Shown here: positions 1-15,073 of the stretch, piece after piece
Position numbering within the stretch: position 1 is the first letter of the stretch
Layout: every line of letters starts with the position of its first letter
Assembly: GCA_022578965.1 (NCBI GenBank)
Contig: MU400531.1
Coordinates: 186,001-250,000, forward strand
DNA from: Xylaria sp. FL1777
Lineage: Eukaryota > Ascomycota > Sordariomycetes > Xylariales > Xylariaceae
Direction of reading: 5' to 3'
DNA: 64,000 nucleotides
The notes under the pieces: generated by a model
Seen by the model: only the letters and a program-made list of their open reading frames with translations
What the model was told of the DNA's origin: nothing
Database searches by the model: none
Position numbers and translations under genes: made by a program

Positions 1-1426
<1,426 letters not shown>

Positions 1427-2802
1427 TCGTTAGAACCTCGCTCTATCTTTTTGTGGTGTATGAAGCGCTACACTTGTACTTTAATCCCGTTACATGCCGT
1501 TCATAAACAGAATGTGCGATCTGCCGGGGAATGTCTTGTCCCCAGTGCCAAGCAATACGTCACCCCTTGGCTCCTAGGTCGCGCTTGATGATCCCACCAT
1601 GAATATCACTTTTGTTGATAGACTACGGCTCTCACTCTAGAGAGGGACAACCGTTAATGGTCAGTCTCTACCACAAACACGATGGACGACTCATATTTTA
1701 CAGTATTAACGCGGATGGTGGGGTTTAAATGAAAGTTGATACACTTTCTTAACATGGGGTGATGGTGGATGGCACGTTTCATGATAGATTTTGATCAATT
1801 GACGTCTAGTTTACCTCTAACGGTTGATGATATTTTTGTGATTGCGGCTAGATATCAATAGTGTGTGTCGTATTCATCGTCAGGGAAACATAACTTTTCA
1901 GCTCCAGTAGCAAGCATCTGTGACGATAAAGCAGGAGATGACTTTTTGAGCATGAATCCCACCAGGCAAATTTTTGCTCGATACGCTATAAAGTTCTGAG
2001 CTATAAGTTATAACCATAGAGGCACTTAGACAGTCTGAGACCCAACAATCCAAAGAGCTACTAATTAGGCAGAGTTCGTTGTATACCATCTTATTTGGAG
2101 ACCGGAAGCTCTAACCCTGTAGCTTGTTTCCCTTGCCCCCGGCTGGTCCTATTTTGTGATGATGGCGGAGTTTTTAATGAGATGAGGAAACGTACGTGGA
2201 ATAAAGAGGTTCTGATCGCCGGATAGTTTATAAGGGATGATGGGACTCGCATTACTATGTAGCTATCTTAGATATCTAACCTAAGTAGCTAATCCAGGAT
2301 CTTGTTGATTGTAGATGTTGTGAGAAGACGGTGCACGGGTGATAAGAACAGCTAGTAGGTTTCTTCCTTGCCTTTGATATATATATCACTTCATCGGCGA
2401 AAGAGTAGTTCATGCAGTAGGTAGGTAAGTAAATGCTATTTCTTGCGCTGTTATATGCATGCTTATATGAGCCCTGTTTCCCTCGCTTTTTTTTTTATCA
2501 AGTTTTTTTTTCTTCCCCTTCTTTTCTTCGTCATTGCTTCTTCCCTTCGCTGGCCAATTTGGTAGCAGACCGTTTGTTGGGTCTCTCTAATCGAAACACA
2601 TCTAAATGAGGAGGTAGAAGTAAACGCTGACTTTGCTTCTGCCTATCCTTGGTTCCCTTTTAGCTAAGCTGATACGTACATCTATTCAGTTTAAAGCACG
2701 GAATGTCGGCAACTTCGGCCTGAGGGGTGACGTAAATTGATTTGGTTGGGTTGGGTTGGGTCAGATTAGATTCTGGTCTGGTCTGGTCAGGCGAACTTTA
2801 GG
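1427..2802. other. Intergenic region between convergent genes
   Basis: This spacer separates the CDC48 stop from the stop of the next, opposite-strand gene, so it should hold both 3' UTRs and polyadenylation signals. It is AT-rich, with T-runs near 2489-2512 and one TAGGTAGGTA motif near 2420. No coding frame with family resemblance was seen. Confidence 0.6.
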
Positions 2803-3558
2803 TCAACCACCTGCCGATCCGTCGGGTTCTACTTCACACACGGCCTCTAGACTCTCCTTGACTACCTTCAGCACCGCCTCCACAACCGCTGTCGGTATCG
2901 CCAGGTTGGTTGTGCCATCTACGCCCACCGCGGTGCCATTAACGCCACTGGCCGCCCTGCTTGTGCCATTAACCACCGCGGCGCCGTTAACACCATCTTT
3001 AGTCGTGCTAGACTCGTTGGCGTTTGTGGATGAGGATGTCTGAGTGTTGTTCGCTGTGTTAGATGATGGATTGCTGGACGAGGCGGATGCTGCTGCCGCT
3101 GCGGCCGCCGTATCCCGTCGCACGTCCTCAAGTACCCTCCGTATGAGCGCGGGGAACGTGCTGACTTCGCCCGATCGCAGTAAGGCTAGCGCGTGTGATT
3201 GTATGGCTGACGGCCAGTTCGAGCTATGGGCGTCAAGGGAGTGAAGGAAGCGTTCTTGGATTCTGCCGTGGCGGGATATGCAAGTTAGCTTGGTCTTCAG
3301 GCTCAAAACAGCCACGGGATATTGGAGAGGCAGTGGTTTGGAGTTTTAAGATAGTTGGAGACAGGAAACTCCACGATCATCAGAGACATAGGGAATGGAA
3401 ACTGATGCACATAAAGTATAACGCGCGTACCTGGTTGCGTGGCCGTCTCGTAATAATAGTGTGTTGATCTGCGATCGTAGGTCGGCGTCTTGTGTGGCTG
3501 GCGTGTAAGTTGCTGCTGATGCCGGCACCTTAACCGGTGTTGATGGCGGATGCGACAT
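2803..3558 (-). CDS. Conserved fungal protein of unknown function, Ala/Ser/Asn-rich (195 aa)
   Basis: Two exons on the minus strand: 3558-3431 and 3262-2803. The intron 3430-3263 (168 nt) has a GTACGC donor, a GCTAAC branch point and a CACGGCAG acceptor, and splicing joins RDGHATR to IQERFLHSLDAH without a frame change. The longer frame upstream begins with GTG, so ATG at 3558 (MSHPPSTP) is the start. Residues about 20-85 are a well-formed helical region (SQINTLLLRDGHATRIQERF, then HALALLRSGE, FPALIRRVLEDVR). Residues about 90-165 are low-complexity Ala/Ser/Asn/Thr/Gly, and the last 25 form an amphipathic helix (PTAVVEAVLKVVKES). I recall similar short proteins in Sordariomycetes but know no function. 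The splice model is good; the biological role is unknown. Confidence 0.75.
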
Positions 3559-6500
3559 GTTTCGCGTATACACAGTAGAAGCTCTTCAGGCTGTTGATCC
3601 CGAGGAAGTAGGCGGAGGAAGATCCTCCAGCAGCCCTTTAGGCGAGTATCTACCGCAGGAGACAGAGGCCGACTTGCCGTTGCCGGTCGGACGAGACGTA
3701 GATACCCGAAAGTCGCGGCGCTACGAGCTAGGCTTCCCTAGACTCGTCTAGATTCGGACCTCGTGGGAGCGCTGGCAACGCCTGGCGTATTCTAGCGCTT
3801 TACTTGCGAAGTGGAGGAAGCACGTGTGGCCTCCCTACTAGAGAGCCTTTTGGTGGCACAGTTAGCTCACGGCACTCTGGTCGCTTTAATAGAAACTAGG
3901 GTCCAAGAACAGAGCAATTGAGTTCGCAAGGTCGTCTGGAACGATACAGTGGTGTTGTAGAGGCGAGGCTGACAATTGTGTGGAAAGTTTGGAAAGTGAC
4001 GAGGCTGAGCGAGGAACTGACGTGGGGCGTCAGCTAGCGCGCCGAAGGGTATTGACGCTATTGCCTTGTATACCTAACGCTGCTAGGTATACGCTACGTG
4101 GGCTGGGTACCTTAGGTTAGTTGAGGTTGGGTAGGTACCTGCTGTACACAGGGGTCCCACCAGATTTATTACCGTACCTACAGTACTTGTTCTAGCGTAA
4201 GAAAGCTTAGTGCAATGTCTCCACTCTTCGGAGCTACCCTAAAGATCCTAAAGATGCCCCTATTCTATACATACTAGAATCTGAGATAATAGTACCAAAG
4301 AAGTTAAAAGCATAGTACGGCTGTTTAAAAAGATTTGATATGTAAAGGGATAGGATTGAGTACTTTATCATTGCTGCCGTATGTAGATACTTTTTTTTAC
4401 GAGGGTTATTGTTGTTGTTATTGTTGTTGTTGTTATTTCCTTTTTCTTTTTTTCGTTCTACTCCTAACCTCTTGTGCTATAAACAGAGAAATGCGTAGAT
4501 CATTGAGCTTCAATATCCTGACCAGCCCCTTCTCGTCCTCTCGGGTCACAAGTTAAGAACCAAAGGGATGCTTCCTCCCCTAACCCCTAGAACATCGGCC
4601 TTGCTTCTTCTGCAGTGTCAAGAGCCGTGAGCAACTACCCCTATTCAACCACAGATGCAGAAGCACATAAGACGTAGATTGATAATCATGGGTCATCTGA
4701 CGTGAGCATCTCAACCGTCCCATCGGCTTTCCGCTCGACTTCCCCCTCGACTCTCATCATGCACGCGTTTTTATGTCGTGCATGAGGACCGTCTCACGCC
4801 GGCATATCCGCTGCGACGAGATTTAGTTGGTGGACTTCGTGGCCTCGGCATATCTATTCTCCTTGTGCGGTGTGCTTTCTCAGGGCGCAGAAATCGCCGT
4901 TGGAAAATGGCCTTCTTTTCATGCGCGCGAGCTTCATCACAGGCGTGATCGTCCGTTTTCTGAGGGAATGGCAGTGTCTATCGTCTTGTCTGCCCGCGCT
5001 TGGAATGCAATTACCGCTGCTCGCGACACCTTGATTGGTCTGTTTTTGGGACGGCTATGCCGCCTGCATCATGTATCTCTTTTCTTTCCTTAATTCCGAA
5101 TGGCCAACTGTTCAATCTGACAGCAGATTTTTTTTTTTTCTTCCCTGTGGTCTCCCCGTCAGGCCGCCTTCGAGTTTGGCGCGGAAAATGACCACGTTAT
5201 CAGGGATACCTCAGGGTTTGTCGACAGCCGCTTTGAGTTGGCGGTTAACCCCGCTGGTTGTTGCGCCTGACCTCAAAGGCCGCGGTTGGCGCCGTAACAG
5301 GATCAGAGTACATCACAGCGTTCTGTAACGCTCGCGTAGAGATGCCGGTTATTTGGGGGCGGTCATGGGTCAGGTTTGCCAATCGTCAAGTATCGAGTTG
5401 GACCGAGTTCTGCACAACGGTACCTCAAATCGAAGCTCGAGCCGTCTTATACTTCGGCGTCCACTGCGGCGGACTGAGTGGCGACTCTTTAAGTAACCGT
5501 CGCATACAGTCTCTATCGACACTCGTAGGGTGCCGATTTCTGGAGGGGGAAATACGAGCGGATGCCATACTGTGCAGTACAACGCGCTCCGGGTGGTTGT
5601 ACTTCTTGTCCAAATCGCATAGGTTATCTCTGTAACCGGTCAGACGCGTATGGATGTGTCAACTATGGTTGCGATTGATGGAGCTGCCTTATAAGACCGA
5701 ATGAACGGTGGACTCGGTTGTATGATTCTCGCAAACTGTTGTTGTATTTGGGCCTGTGCTTCTGTGACACAGCATAGCATCACGCACTGCTCGTTTTTTT
5801 ACACCACTCGTATTTCCAGGGGCTTGGGACGTACCATGAGCAGTGCCCTTTAAACCGTGGCAAATGAGGGCCTGCCAAGAGCCCCAGACCGGTTTGCCGC
5901 CCTTCTCGCTGGATGAGATTAGGGTTACAGGAGATTGAGTGAATGGGGGTTTAGTCGGGTAGAGGCATACTACCTGTTCCGCAGGACGAGCACGAGTCAG
6001 CTAGCCAGTTGATTTGCCGGTCTTATCATGCATGAATATGAGTTGCACTGGATTTCCTGGCCACTCAAAGCCCGATCAGCACCGTGCAAGGATAGTAACC
6101 CGACCTTGATCGGAGTGCCTGTCACTCGCTGGCGCGTACAGCATCTCTCCTAAGCTAATCACCGCGTGCTGCATCGATCTAAGGTAGTAGTTAGCAGATG
6201 ATATGGTAGGATGGGCACACCCAGTCTTGCTAGTGGGATGGCTACTGCATGGGCTCTGCAGCAACGGTAGTACTTGGGTCTCCAAGTCGCGAGAGACTGG
6301 TGATAGCTGCCTAGGTTGGCTGTAAGTAAGAGACTCTGCATTGCAGTAGCTCCCGGCTCGCCGGGAGTTGAGAGCACAACTGTGTATCCTACTGCAGCCC
6401 GCTCAAAGAGGAAGTAGTGCAAGTAGTAGAAGAGCCCGACGTTGGGGGTACACTTGCGGGGAATCAGACGGCCGGCCATTTCCTCGCCGCACGTGTTTTT

Positions 6501-8359
6501 ATTTTCCGTCTCTGGTGGATTCATGCCTCTTTGCTATCATAGCGTCACTGGTAGCGGTCGGCTTGTACTGTGACGGGACGGTACATGCAACCACCGTCCG
6601 AAAGGGGACGAGTTGGTGGCCTCTTGGCAGACCAAGTGTGCAGGCCGTAACCAGAGAGAGCGGTGCCAACAAGACGGGTGCGAAGCATCGCCAGCGTCCG
6701 GGTCCTCTCATCGGATATTCATGGAGATTTGCACCTGCAAAACGTCCCTGCACGTTACACGTTACCCGTGCTCCTTGTTTGTCAGCGGCGTCATCTGCAC
6801 TTTGTACTATCTTCTCCGGCGGTATGATACCTACTCGGTCGGAATGTTGTGGTACACTGGGCTGACGTCTTGGGTCCTTAGCTCAATACTGTAGCTGCTG
6901 ATTGGATCTCCCTCGTAACAAATAAAATGTGTTAGGTAATTGAAAATAGAATTGTCTCGATTTCCAATCCCCCACGATACGATCAAAACTATCTACTAAC
7001 ACTTACCGAGTTAGGACAATAGGGCTACAGGCAGGCCCTCGGGGTCTACGTGTCGGGCTGTGGACTGTCCAAGGAGGAAAGCCAGTTGGAAAGGGGTGAG
7101 CTAGTTCGGGTCGTCATCTTCACGAGGGCCGATATACTCAGATATTATGCCGTATTCTTATGCCCTGTATTCAATCGTGGCTAGATAAGCCAACTTTACT
7201 TCATTCTTCCTCCACAACCGAGATCGCCCGTAAGATGGCAACGCCCGTAACAGCTCAGCGTAGAACGGCCATTTATGCTAATAGCTATCTTCTTCCTACG
7301 CTCGTCGATTTTGCTAGCATCGGTAGGCGACTCTCCAGGATGGTCTCTTTCTAGATATCTAAGCGTTTAGCTTAGTAAGTAACGTAGTATATCTGAGAGG
7401 CCGAAGTCATTCCTTATTGGTCGAGCGGACTTAGGTGTATTGGCCTGGTTATAAAGCGGGAATACTCTTAACGCAAGGCTGTTGTAGATTCGTGTCTACA
7501 TGCGCCCGAATGGGGTTCTAGCAGAGGATGCCTTCGTTCATTGGCCAGAGTTCGATCGTCTCTATAGCATCCAGTGATGGAACACTAGACAATCATATCA
7601 GCCCCCAAAGCTGATGGGGTTTGGGATAAAACAGGTTCTGACTGCTGGTAGTATTGAGGCACAAAAGCTCCGGACTATTTTTTTTTTTTTTTCAGAATCT
7701 CTATTTGCCAAGGCAAATTACACGTTTCTGAGCCCATTTAGATGTTGAAATGAATTTAGCTAGGGAGAGAATTCTCGAATTAGATCTCCGTGCTACCCCT
7801 CAGCCGCCACAAAGCAGATATGACAAAACTACAATGCATAATTGAGACAGGAAAAGGGCATAGAGCAAATCCCAACAGCATAACGCGGGGGCCTGGGAAA
7901 GTATTTGCGTTCATACATACTAGTAAGAGGTTCACGGCAGATTCAAATCCCCGTGGCCAATGACGGGAGCTCGTCGGCTTCACTCAACGCATAAGCGAGA
8001 GCATCTGACATCACAATGACTATTTCAGGTCCGAACGCAACGTGCAATTACTATGTAATTCATGGCTCGGACGGTGGAGATCTTGCTTTTGCAGCCATGC
8101 CACCTGTCCGGTACCACCCACGCATCGACGGACTGTTGGAGGCTCCTAGTAATCCTGTTCATCTGGGACGGATCCCGTCGATTGGAGTTCCGACGGATCT
8201 GTCCTCGCATCCACAAATCTGTGATCGGTGGAAGTCCCAACCCAGCTAAGCAATTCCCTCACAAAAGGCCCTGACCGGTGTTAATACGACCATAGACACT
8301 AATGACGGACCGAGAAGCAGCCCCCAGCCCCAATCTTTTACGAGTGCGGCCGAAGGATG

Positions 8360-8402
8360 ACGTGGACAACATGGCAACGTGGACAACATGGCAACGTGGA
8401 CA
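8360..8402. repeat. 17-nt tandem repeat, about 2.5 copies
   Basis: The unit ACGTGGACAACATGGCA occurs twice in perfect head-to-tail copies starting at 8360 and 8377, followed by a partial third copy. It lies in non-coding DNA. Confidence 0.85.
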
Positions 8403-10833
8403 GGCAGGTTACTTAGTTGTGAAGTGAAAGAAATGATAACTCACATCCGTGCCTAAAGCAACCTGATCCTACGATACCCGACTCTCAGGACATTTATGGA
8501 GAATGTGGTGGTGGTCGTCTTTGTTGTGAGGTGTGCGGGAGTGAGTTTTGAGTTAGCCTTGTAACACTGACCGGCGAGAACCCGTCCATGCTCTGAGACT
8601 ATCTAGAACCATGCAGGCACGTCTGACATGAACATCACGCACAGGGCACGCGTCCGCTAGCCCGCAGCTGCATGACATAATCTGTAACGAGACCGAATTC
8701 AGGAAGCTCCTCCGAAGGCATGGTTGGAGCAATCCAGTCTTTGACAGCGGACACCGGGGGATGCCCTGTCCAGCCCGTAAGGGGAAAGCAATAATGCACC
8801 CGCCCCGCGCCGGGCTGTTCAGGCGCAGTGTAAGTAGTAAGGATGCCAGGGACAAGAATAGAATACCTAGCGCACTGCGTAGGTAACATGAGATGAAAAA
8901 AAAGGCAAGGGGACCAGAAATGCCAACCCCGGCGCGGTTGCTCGTGGTCCACCCGCCGGACTACTCAGTGATAATGCCACATGAGCAATCGGCTTATTCA
9001 TGTCTCCAGTCACACGCAGTTCGAAACTGCAGACGTACCCGATGGCCGTTACCTGATATCAGAGAGGAGCAGAGGGGTATATAGTTGACCCGTAGATAGT
9101 CGGCACTTGAACCACAGAAAAACACGGCGCCATGTCATCAATTCAGCCTAGGGTTGAGTTTGTGCGGCACCAATGGTTTGCGCGAATATGTACGACATGT
9201 GTAGGCAGGTATGGTACTTGATGCCCATGTTGCTGTACCATACCGTACCAGAAGAGCCGAGCGTGGCTTTCCCGTCCCGAGAGTCGAGCAGTGTAGGCAA
9301 GTATTCATGTGTATAGTTGCACTCGCTAGCCAGGGCCTTCATGGATATACATGTATTCGTCGTCAGAGTGCGGTTGTATGAATTTGCTATAGGCAGAGCT
9401 ATAGCTGGAATTATAGGGTCTGTATAGGGGTACTCTGGTGCACAGCTGCGGTTCCCTGTCATCCAATCCACTCTTCCTGACCGATTTCCTATTGCGTGCA
9501 AGTGACATCCCAAACAGGCAATCGGTCAAGCCTGCCAAGGCGAGCCGGCAGGGTGCGACGGTTTTCGGGACGGGACAGCGAAACGTCGATGCGAGCCGGT
9601 GGGAGCTCGGCATTGTCGGGCTAATGTTGCGGGCTAAAGCTTGAAACAAATCACCAACCATCAGGTTAATTGTTGGTCCTCTTCCTGTCTACGTATACGA
9701 CATATAGCAGGCTCGCTTCATGGATTAAGCTGGCAACGCACACACTTGCAGACCATGCGCAGAAGCCACCTCTGCTAAGGCAGACTGCTGCGGGTTCCGA
9801 TGATAGCCAAGCGAGCGGAAGCTTGGCGTGGCTGAATCAAACTATACTGCGTACTACCCGTTCGGCCGTATCGGCACCGAAGATTAACCTACTACGCATA
9901 CAAGATACTGCTAGTTCTCCTCGTGGTAGAGTATAACGAAGCTACAGTTCCAATCTATGAGGCGACAATTAAAACAAGCGTATACGTCGAGACGAGAGGG
10001 GAGAGGGGGGGTGAGAAAAAGGGCAAAACATTTGAGGAACAGAAAGAATGAGTGAACAAGTGATCAAGTGAGTGAATGTGGATTCATGAGAGACAGGTGG
10101 CTCCATTGCTGTTGATGCTACCAAGAGGCGGTAAACTGTCGACGTGGTGAGCTGGCATACTAATTTTGGAGTACACAGATCACATTAGCTCTTGACAGAG
10201 CCGTAGAGATACACCTGTCCATGACGGTCTCGAGAGATAGTGAATAAACGGCAAGGAAAACCATGTTGTTCGGGGTAAGCACGATCAGATGATACCCAAT
10301 CCATGGTTGGCGTGTCTGCCACCGGTGTCGTACTCCATTTCCGCTGCGAGTCGCGGATATGTAGCAGGTATGCGGATTCGAGATCGGCCACACGGAGGCG
10401 CGCAAATATCTGGTTCGGGCTGACGATGAGAACTCCTTCGGAAGGCGCTAGTGCATGGCTCTGCCATGGTTGGCCACCGGTGTAGCCCTGGTCGAACTGA
10501 GCGAGAGATATCAAGGGTTGACAGTAGCGTAGGTCAAAGAGCCGGAGAGTGTCAAAGCCCCGAGGGAAGAAGAGGTCATGGCGGTATCAGGATATGAGAG
10601 AACCAGAGGCTGGAGTGCTAGAGATGTTAGATTCACATGATATAATCGGAACAGGACCCCCCTGTACAATGATTATCTCTGGATACCAATGGAGACGAGA
10701 GGCTTCAGGGTTGCACAACACAACCGCAACGGCAAACGCACACACTGCAGAAGACCCCAAAGCGCCCGGCAGATCGGGAGATTGGGGGTGGGAAAATGGG
10801 GAAAATGGGGGATTTGGGGGATTTTTGGGGGGG

Positions 10834-10865
10834 TGAAGGGGTGAAGGGGTGAAGGGGTGAAGGGG
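10834..10865 (+). repeat. G-rich octamer array (TGAAGGGG)4
   Basis: Four perfect copies of TGAAGGGG lie within a wider G-rich strand (about 10786-10880) that has many runs of three to seven G. Four or more G-tracts separated by 4-nt loops satisfy the usual G-quadruplex pattern on the plus strand. No gene was identified within about 4 kb downstream. Confidence 0.85.
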
Positions 10866-13800
10866 GATGGGGAGGGATGGTACACACATGCCGGTAGCAG
10901 TAACGGCACAGAGAGAAGCTGTTAGTTACACAGCATGTTTGGTGTGTCTTCGAAAACCTATGGTAGCCACCTAGTAGGTATACTATCCAGGTAAATACTA
11001 CTATGTCGGTACCTACCCGTCCTACTAACCACTTACCTACATCGAGGTATTAAATTTATAATAGAGATACATACATCATGTACTTCTATACTCAGTACGT
11101 ATGTAGTATGCACTGCACTTGGTAGACACGCGAGAATTGAGTGCCTAGTACCTGGGTACCTGGTAGGCGTACGCAGTAGTATGTAGTATAGGTACATAGC
11201 CCACTCGCCTCACCTAATCCCAACACCCGGCATCATCAACCTCACGAGGTGCTGCCCGAGGTATGCCATATAATAAAGCAATGAGATGCGGCCACGATCG
11301 AATGACTCTTTATTTAGTCGCGAAGTCGCCGATTATCTGCACAGCTCTATAATCTAGTGTCGATGGTGTACTATGTGACAATAAGAAATGGTCGTGAATT
11401 GTGAGTGCCAAGCCCCTCGGTTAGGTCCCTGTCTCTTGTGGTGCATTGGGCTGTCTGTCTTCAGGCTGTTGGGTCCAATCATATTAAGTCTATCTAATTA
11501 AATCACCACCCTGCCCCGCATAGAGATACCTACGCGTTGAAGAATGTAGATAGATAGATACTTGTGTCTCAAGTATTTTTCTACATATATAGCTAGGCCC
11601 ATTACACTGCTAATATACATTTATAGGTATCTAGTTAATGTTGGTATTTTTTTCTTCTTTTTTTCTTCTGTTTTCAATTAATTCCCTCTCAGTTAGAGCC
11701 ACGGCAGGAGTACAGCTACCTCCGGAGACATACTTGGGTAGATTGTTGGCAGGAGGGAGGATACTTATCTACGGGTAAATGCTAGCATACTAGGTAGGTA
11801 ATGCTAAAGGCATCTCCAGTACCTCGTCAAGCAGGTACACACCACTTAGCTCCTAAGATTATAGCTCACACTCTGCTCTACCTGTAGTGTAGTGTAGCTA
11901 ACCTAAATACACTATTTTTACCTGCCGACTTCTACCGCCACGATGCGACAGCCCGGTTCCCGGGTCTTGGGCTGTCATTGACGGATAGATGAACTGACCT
12001 GTCATTTTTTCTTCTCTGCAGAATCCAGCGCCTCAAAATCGATCGAACTCACGTTGAGTCTAACAACGTGGTGTGGGCGTAGCCAATTAGGCACACGTCC
12101 CTGGTCTTTAATGAAACCCCATCGAAGACATCTTGGGATTGCGGCTAATAGCATGTTATTGACGATGCCTACTTGCCTTGCCCTCATGCTCACGTACCCC
12201 CGTCTTTTGTTATAATATATATCCTACGTTCCTAGGTAGTACGTCCTGCACTACATCCACTATCCACGATCCACTCTCCTCCAAGTGCGGAATGCTCTGT
12301 ACCTACCTGGTCAGGACACAATACGCAGTCCGCAGTACGCAGCAGGTACTGCGTACATGATGTACCACTTACCCTTCTTATTTACCCCACCTTCTTGTGT
12401 CCTTTCTTCCTGAAGGAAGGCAAACGCCGCCGGGCCAGACTGGAAACCAGACACCTGGCTCCCCTGTCCAATCCTGTGCGGCCCATACAGAATAGGTAGT
12501 GCTACCGGTAAGTAGAGGCATCGGTGCTTATGCCTCTCCTCTTTATGCATGCATGCCGCAGCAATCACAAGGGCCGCCGATATCCCCCTTCCCTCTGAAG
12601 ACAGCAGCCACTAGTAGCCCGAAGCAGGCGGTGAGGAAGGCTGCGAGCCGTTTGGCCCGTGTCCGACAGCTCTGCAGACCACTGGAACCAGGCCCCGTCC
12701 CTCCATGCTTCCTCCCACGCTTCTTCCCACGCAGCGGTACCTCTGTCTCGTCGCCAGGATACTTACGTGCTGCGGTACAGGTACGGGAGGCAGGCATGTA
12801 TGCGTACCTGTGTAGTCGGTAGGTTCTGCGTCCCAGGGCTTGTGTTGCAGGTGGTTGCGCCATCGAAGTCATACACGTACGTCCCTCTACATGTATGTAT
12901 CTCGCTCTACTCACTTGTGTGTGCATGCGTGCGTGTATGCGTGTTGCGTGTTGCGTCTGTCGTCTGTCGTCTGTGTGTTTCGAGTGTTTGGAGGTACAAC
13001 GCCGGAGGTACATCACGATGCCATTGTTTCCTAGCTCGTGTCTCTCGATCTATATAACTGTCTGCCTATCCCTTGTGTCCCCGTGGCTCTGCGTTTTTCG
13101 GCAAGGGAAGCACAAGCTCCTCTTCGCAGATGATGTTCAGCAGCTAGCTACTGGCTAGCCAGCCAGCTAGACGACTGCCAAAGAAAAGACGTCGAGAGGC
13201 GAGGGCGGAGAGAGCATCAAACTCACAGACGAGGGCATGACGATGGTATCTGGCCTCCCGTACATATACTACATACACATGCTACATATATGTGTGTTAT
13301 CTACCTACCTATCTACTTACCTACCGATCTATCAGTACTCTCTATCTGTACTCTCTACCTTGCACTACATCACCTCGCTGCGCTACACTCTGTATACTAC
13401 ACCATGCCTGTCAACGCTGTCTGTGACCTGTTACCAAATCTGCATGCGCTCCCTACCTACCGATTCCACACCACCACGCGCGGCACAAGGCCGTATCTCT
13501 GCTCGCCGGTTGACTTCGATGGTCTTCATTCTCCCACGAGATTTACCATGTCATACGTATGCGTACTATGCTGAATGCACTTTGTATATTCCGCTTTCTT
13601 CCCCTTCGTACACGCTACCACCGTCTCTACCACCAACAGGGCTCTGCTACCAACAGTGAGCGAGTAACGACGGCCCGGATTCCTCGAGTCTGCCATTGCA
13701 TTTCTCTGTGCCATCTTCCTTGTTGGTACAGCTTGGCTCTGCTTCTACAGAGTACTTCTTTTTCTTCTCCTTCTTCCTCCTCCTCGACTCTTCTTTTTCT

Positions 13801-15073
13801 TTCTTATCCTCTTCCTCTTTTTCACATCAGCAAGTCTACCACCCCTCTCGGCCCATGTCTGGACGGCCTCTTCTACTTCTCACCACAATATCCCACCCTC
13901 TTTTCTGCTCGCCCCCATTGCACACTGCTCGTGCATTATTGACTTGTTACGCTTGCACAGAAAGCACTCCGGCAGTTCAGGAACGCCACTCGATTTTGCC
14001 GGCCTACCTTCGGTCTCTGTGTCTCTGCGTGTGTGCTGGGCCAAGTCACTTACTTACTTATTTATATCTCTCAAGCAAGCAGGCAAAGAAAAAAAAAAGT
14101 TGGCAAGCAGAGAAGCAAACAAGCAAGTGTATGCCACCTGACATCTATAATTCCTCCACACCCGCACCCACCCACACATACACACTATTACCAACACGCA
14201 CAATACCTACACGCTTCCTGAGCTGTGTACTGTACACCCAACCTGGACTATTATCTACCGTGCATGGATCCTAGATCCTTGAATCTCGGTCTAATTCACA
14301 ACATCCCCGTCTTCTCGGCTCGGTTGACTATACTGCATAGTAACTTGAGTCTACACGTCGTTTGTACCTTCGCTCTTAATATTATACCTCACGTTCTGGT
14401 CTACCGACCCTACTCTTAATCCCCCGTTCTTGCAGCATCCCGTCCTGTCTATATCTTGTCATTGTCATTCTCGAGCCAGCTTGGTCTGTTCTGCTACCTG
14501 TCACCCACATCTGTATCCACCGTCGATTTTGTGCTGGTCACCGTCTCGTGGCGACACTATACTACTTCGGTGAGTTTCCTAGCTGCTGATCTCGGCCGGA
14601 ACGAGTCCTGGCCTGTCAATCCATTGTCCCTATTATTCTCGTTAGCCCATCTGGGTCCCTCCTCCACGGTTGCTCCACGGCGGTGTCGCTTTTGCCACTA
14701 ACACCCGTCCGGTGACCGCCCCACCAGGACCTGGAGTTGGGTTTTTCACAGTACTAATTAGACCTGCGTCTGTATCTAGGATCGCTTCGTCTGCTTCTGC
14801 TCATCTGTCTCTCTCTTTCCTGGGAGCAGTTCTCCCCTGTCGCCTTCTACGCTTCGACCAGAGGAGCGAAGCACGAAAGAAGAGGGCATTTGTCGGAGTT
14901 GGTCGTCGTTGTGGTGGTCAATGCAGAAATGAACCAGGTGCAGGACCGTTGTCAATAGTAATGTATGTCACGCCTATCTTGCAGCATGCGGTGCAATCTT
15001 ATCGTCCCATCTTTTGCCGTGCAATCACTACTGCCCGGCCCTGGCGTGCTGATTTGTTCGTCAACAGACCACA

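Larger units (their letters stand above)
3559..15073. other. Gene-free block of about 11.5 kb
   Basis: No frame in this block shows a recognisable family, a credible multi-exon model or sustained coding bias; the open frames are short, overlap on both strands and have ordinary or T-rich composition. The block contains a T-run at about 7679-7691, a 17-nt tandem repeat at 8360, a G-rich octamer array near 10834, many TAGGTA/TACCTA and TACGCAGTA-type motifs at 10.9-12.4 kb, and pyrimidine-rich DNA at 13.2-15.0 kb that may be the promoter and leader of the ABC transporter gene. No transposase, reverse transcriptase or long terminal repeat was seen. Confidence 0.55.

Noticed and set aside
5258..5635. 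125-codon plus-strand open frame
   Set aside because: It overlaps antisense frames of similar length, has no recognisable motif and no homologous family that I know.
9010..9035. Hairpin GCAG-TTCGAAA-CTGC resembling a tRNA T-arm
   Set aside because: No A box, anticodon arm or acceptor stem could be found around it.
13237..14274. Overlapping frames of 140-192 codons rich in Leu/Ser/Tyr/Pro
   Set aside because: They are products of pyrimidine-rich TACC/CTAC/CTTC repeats, lie in several frames at once, and look like leader or promoter DNA of the downstream ABC transporter gene.
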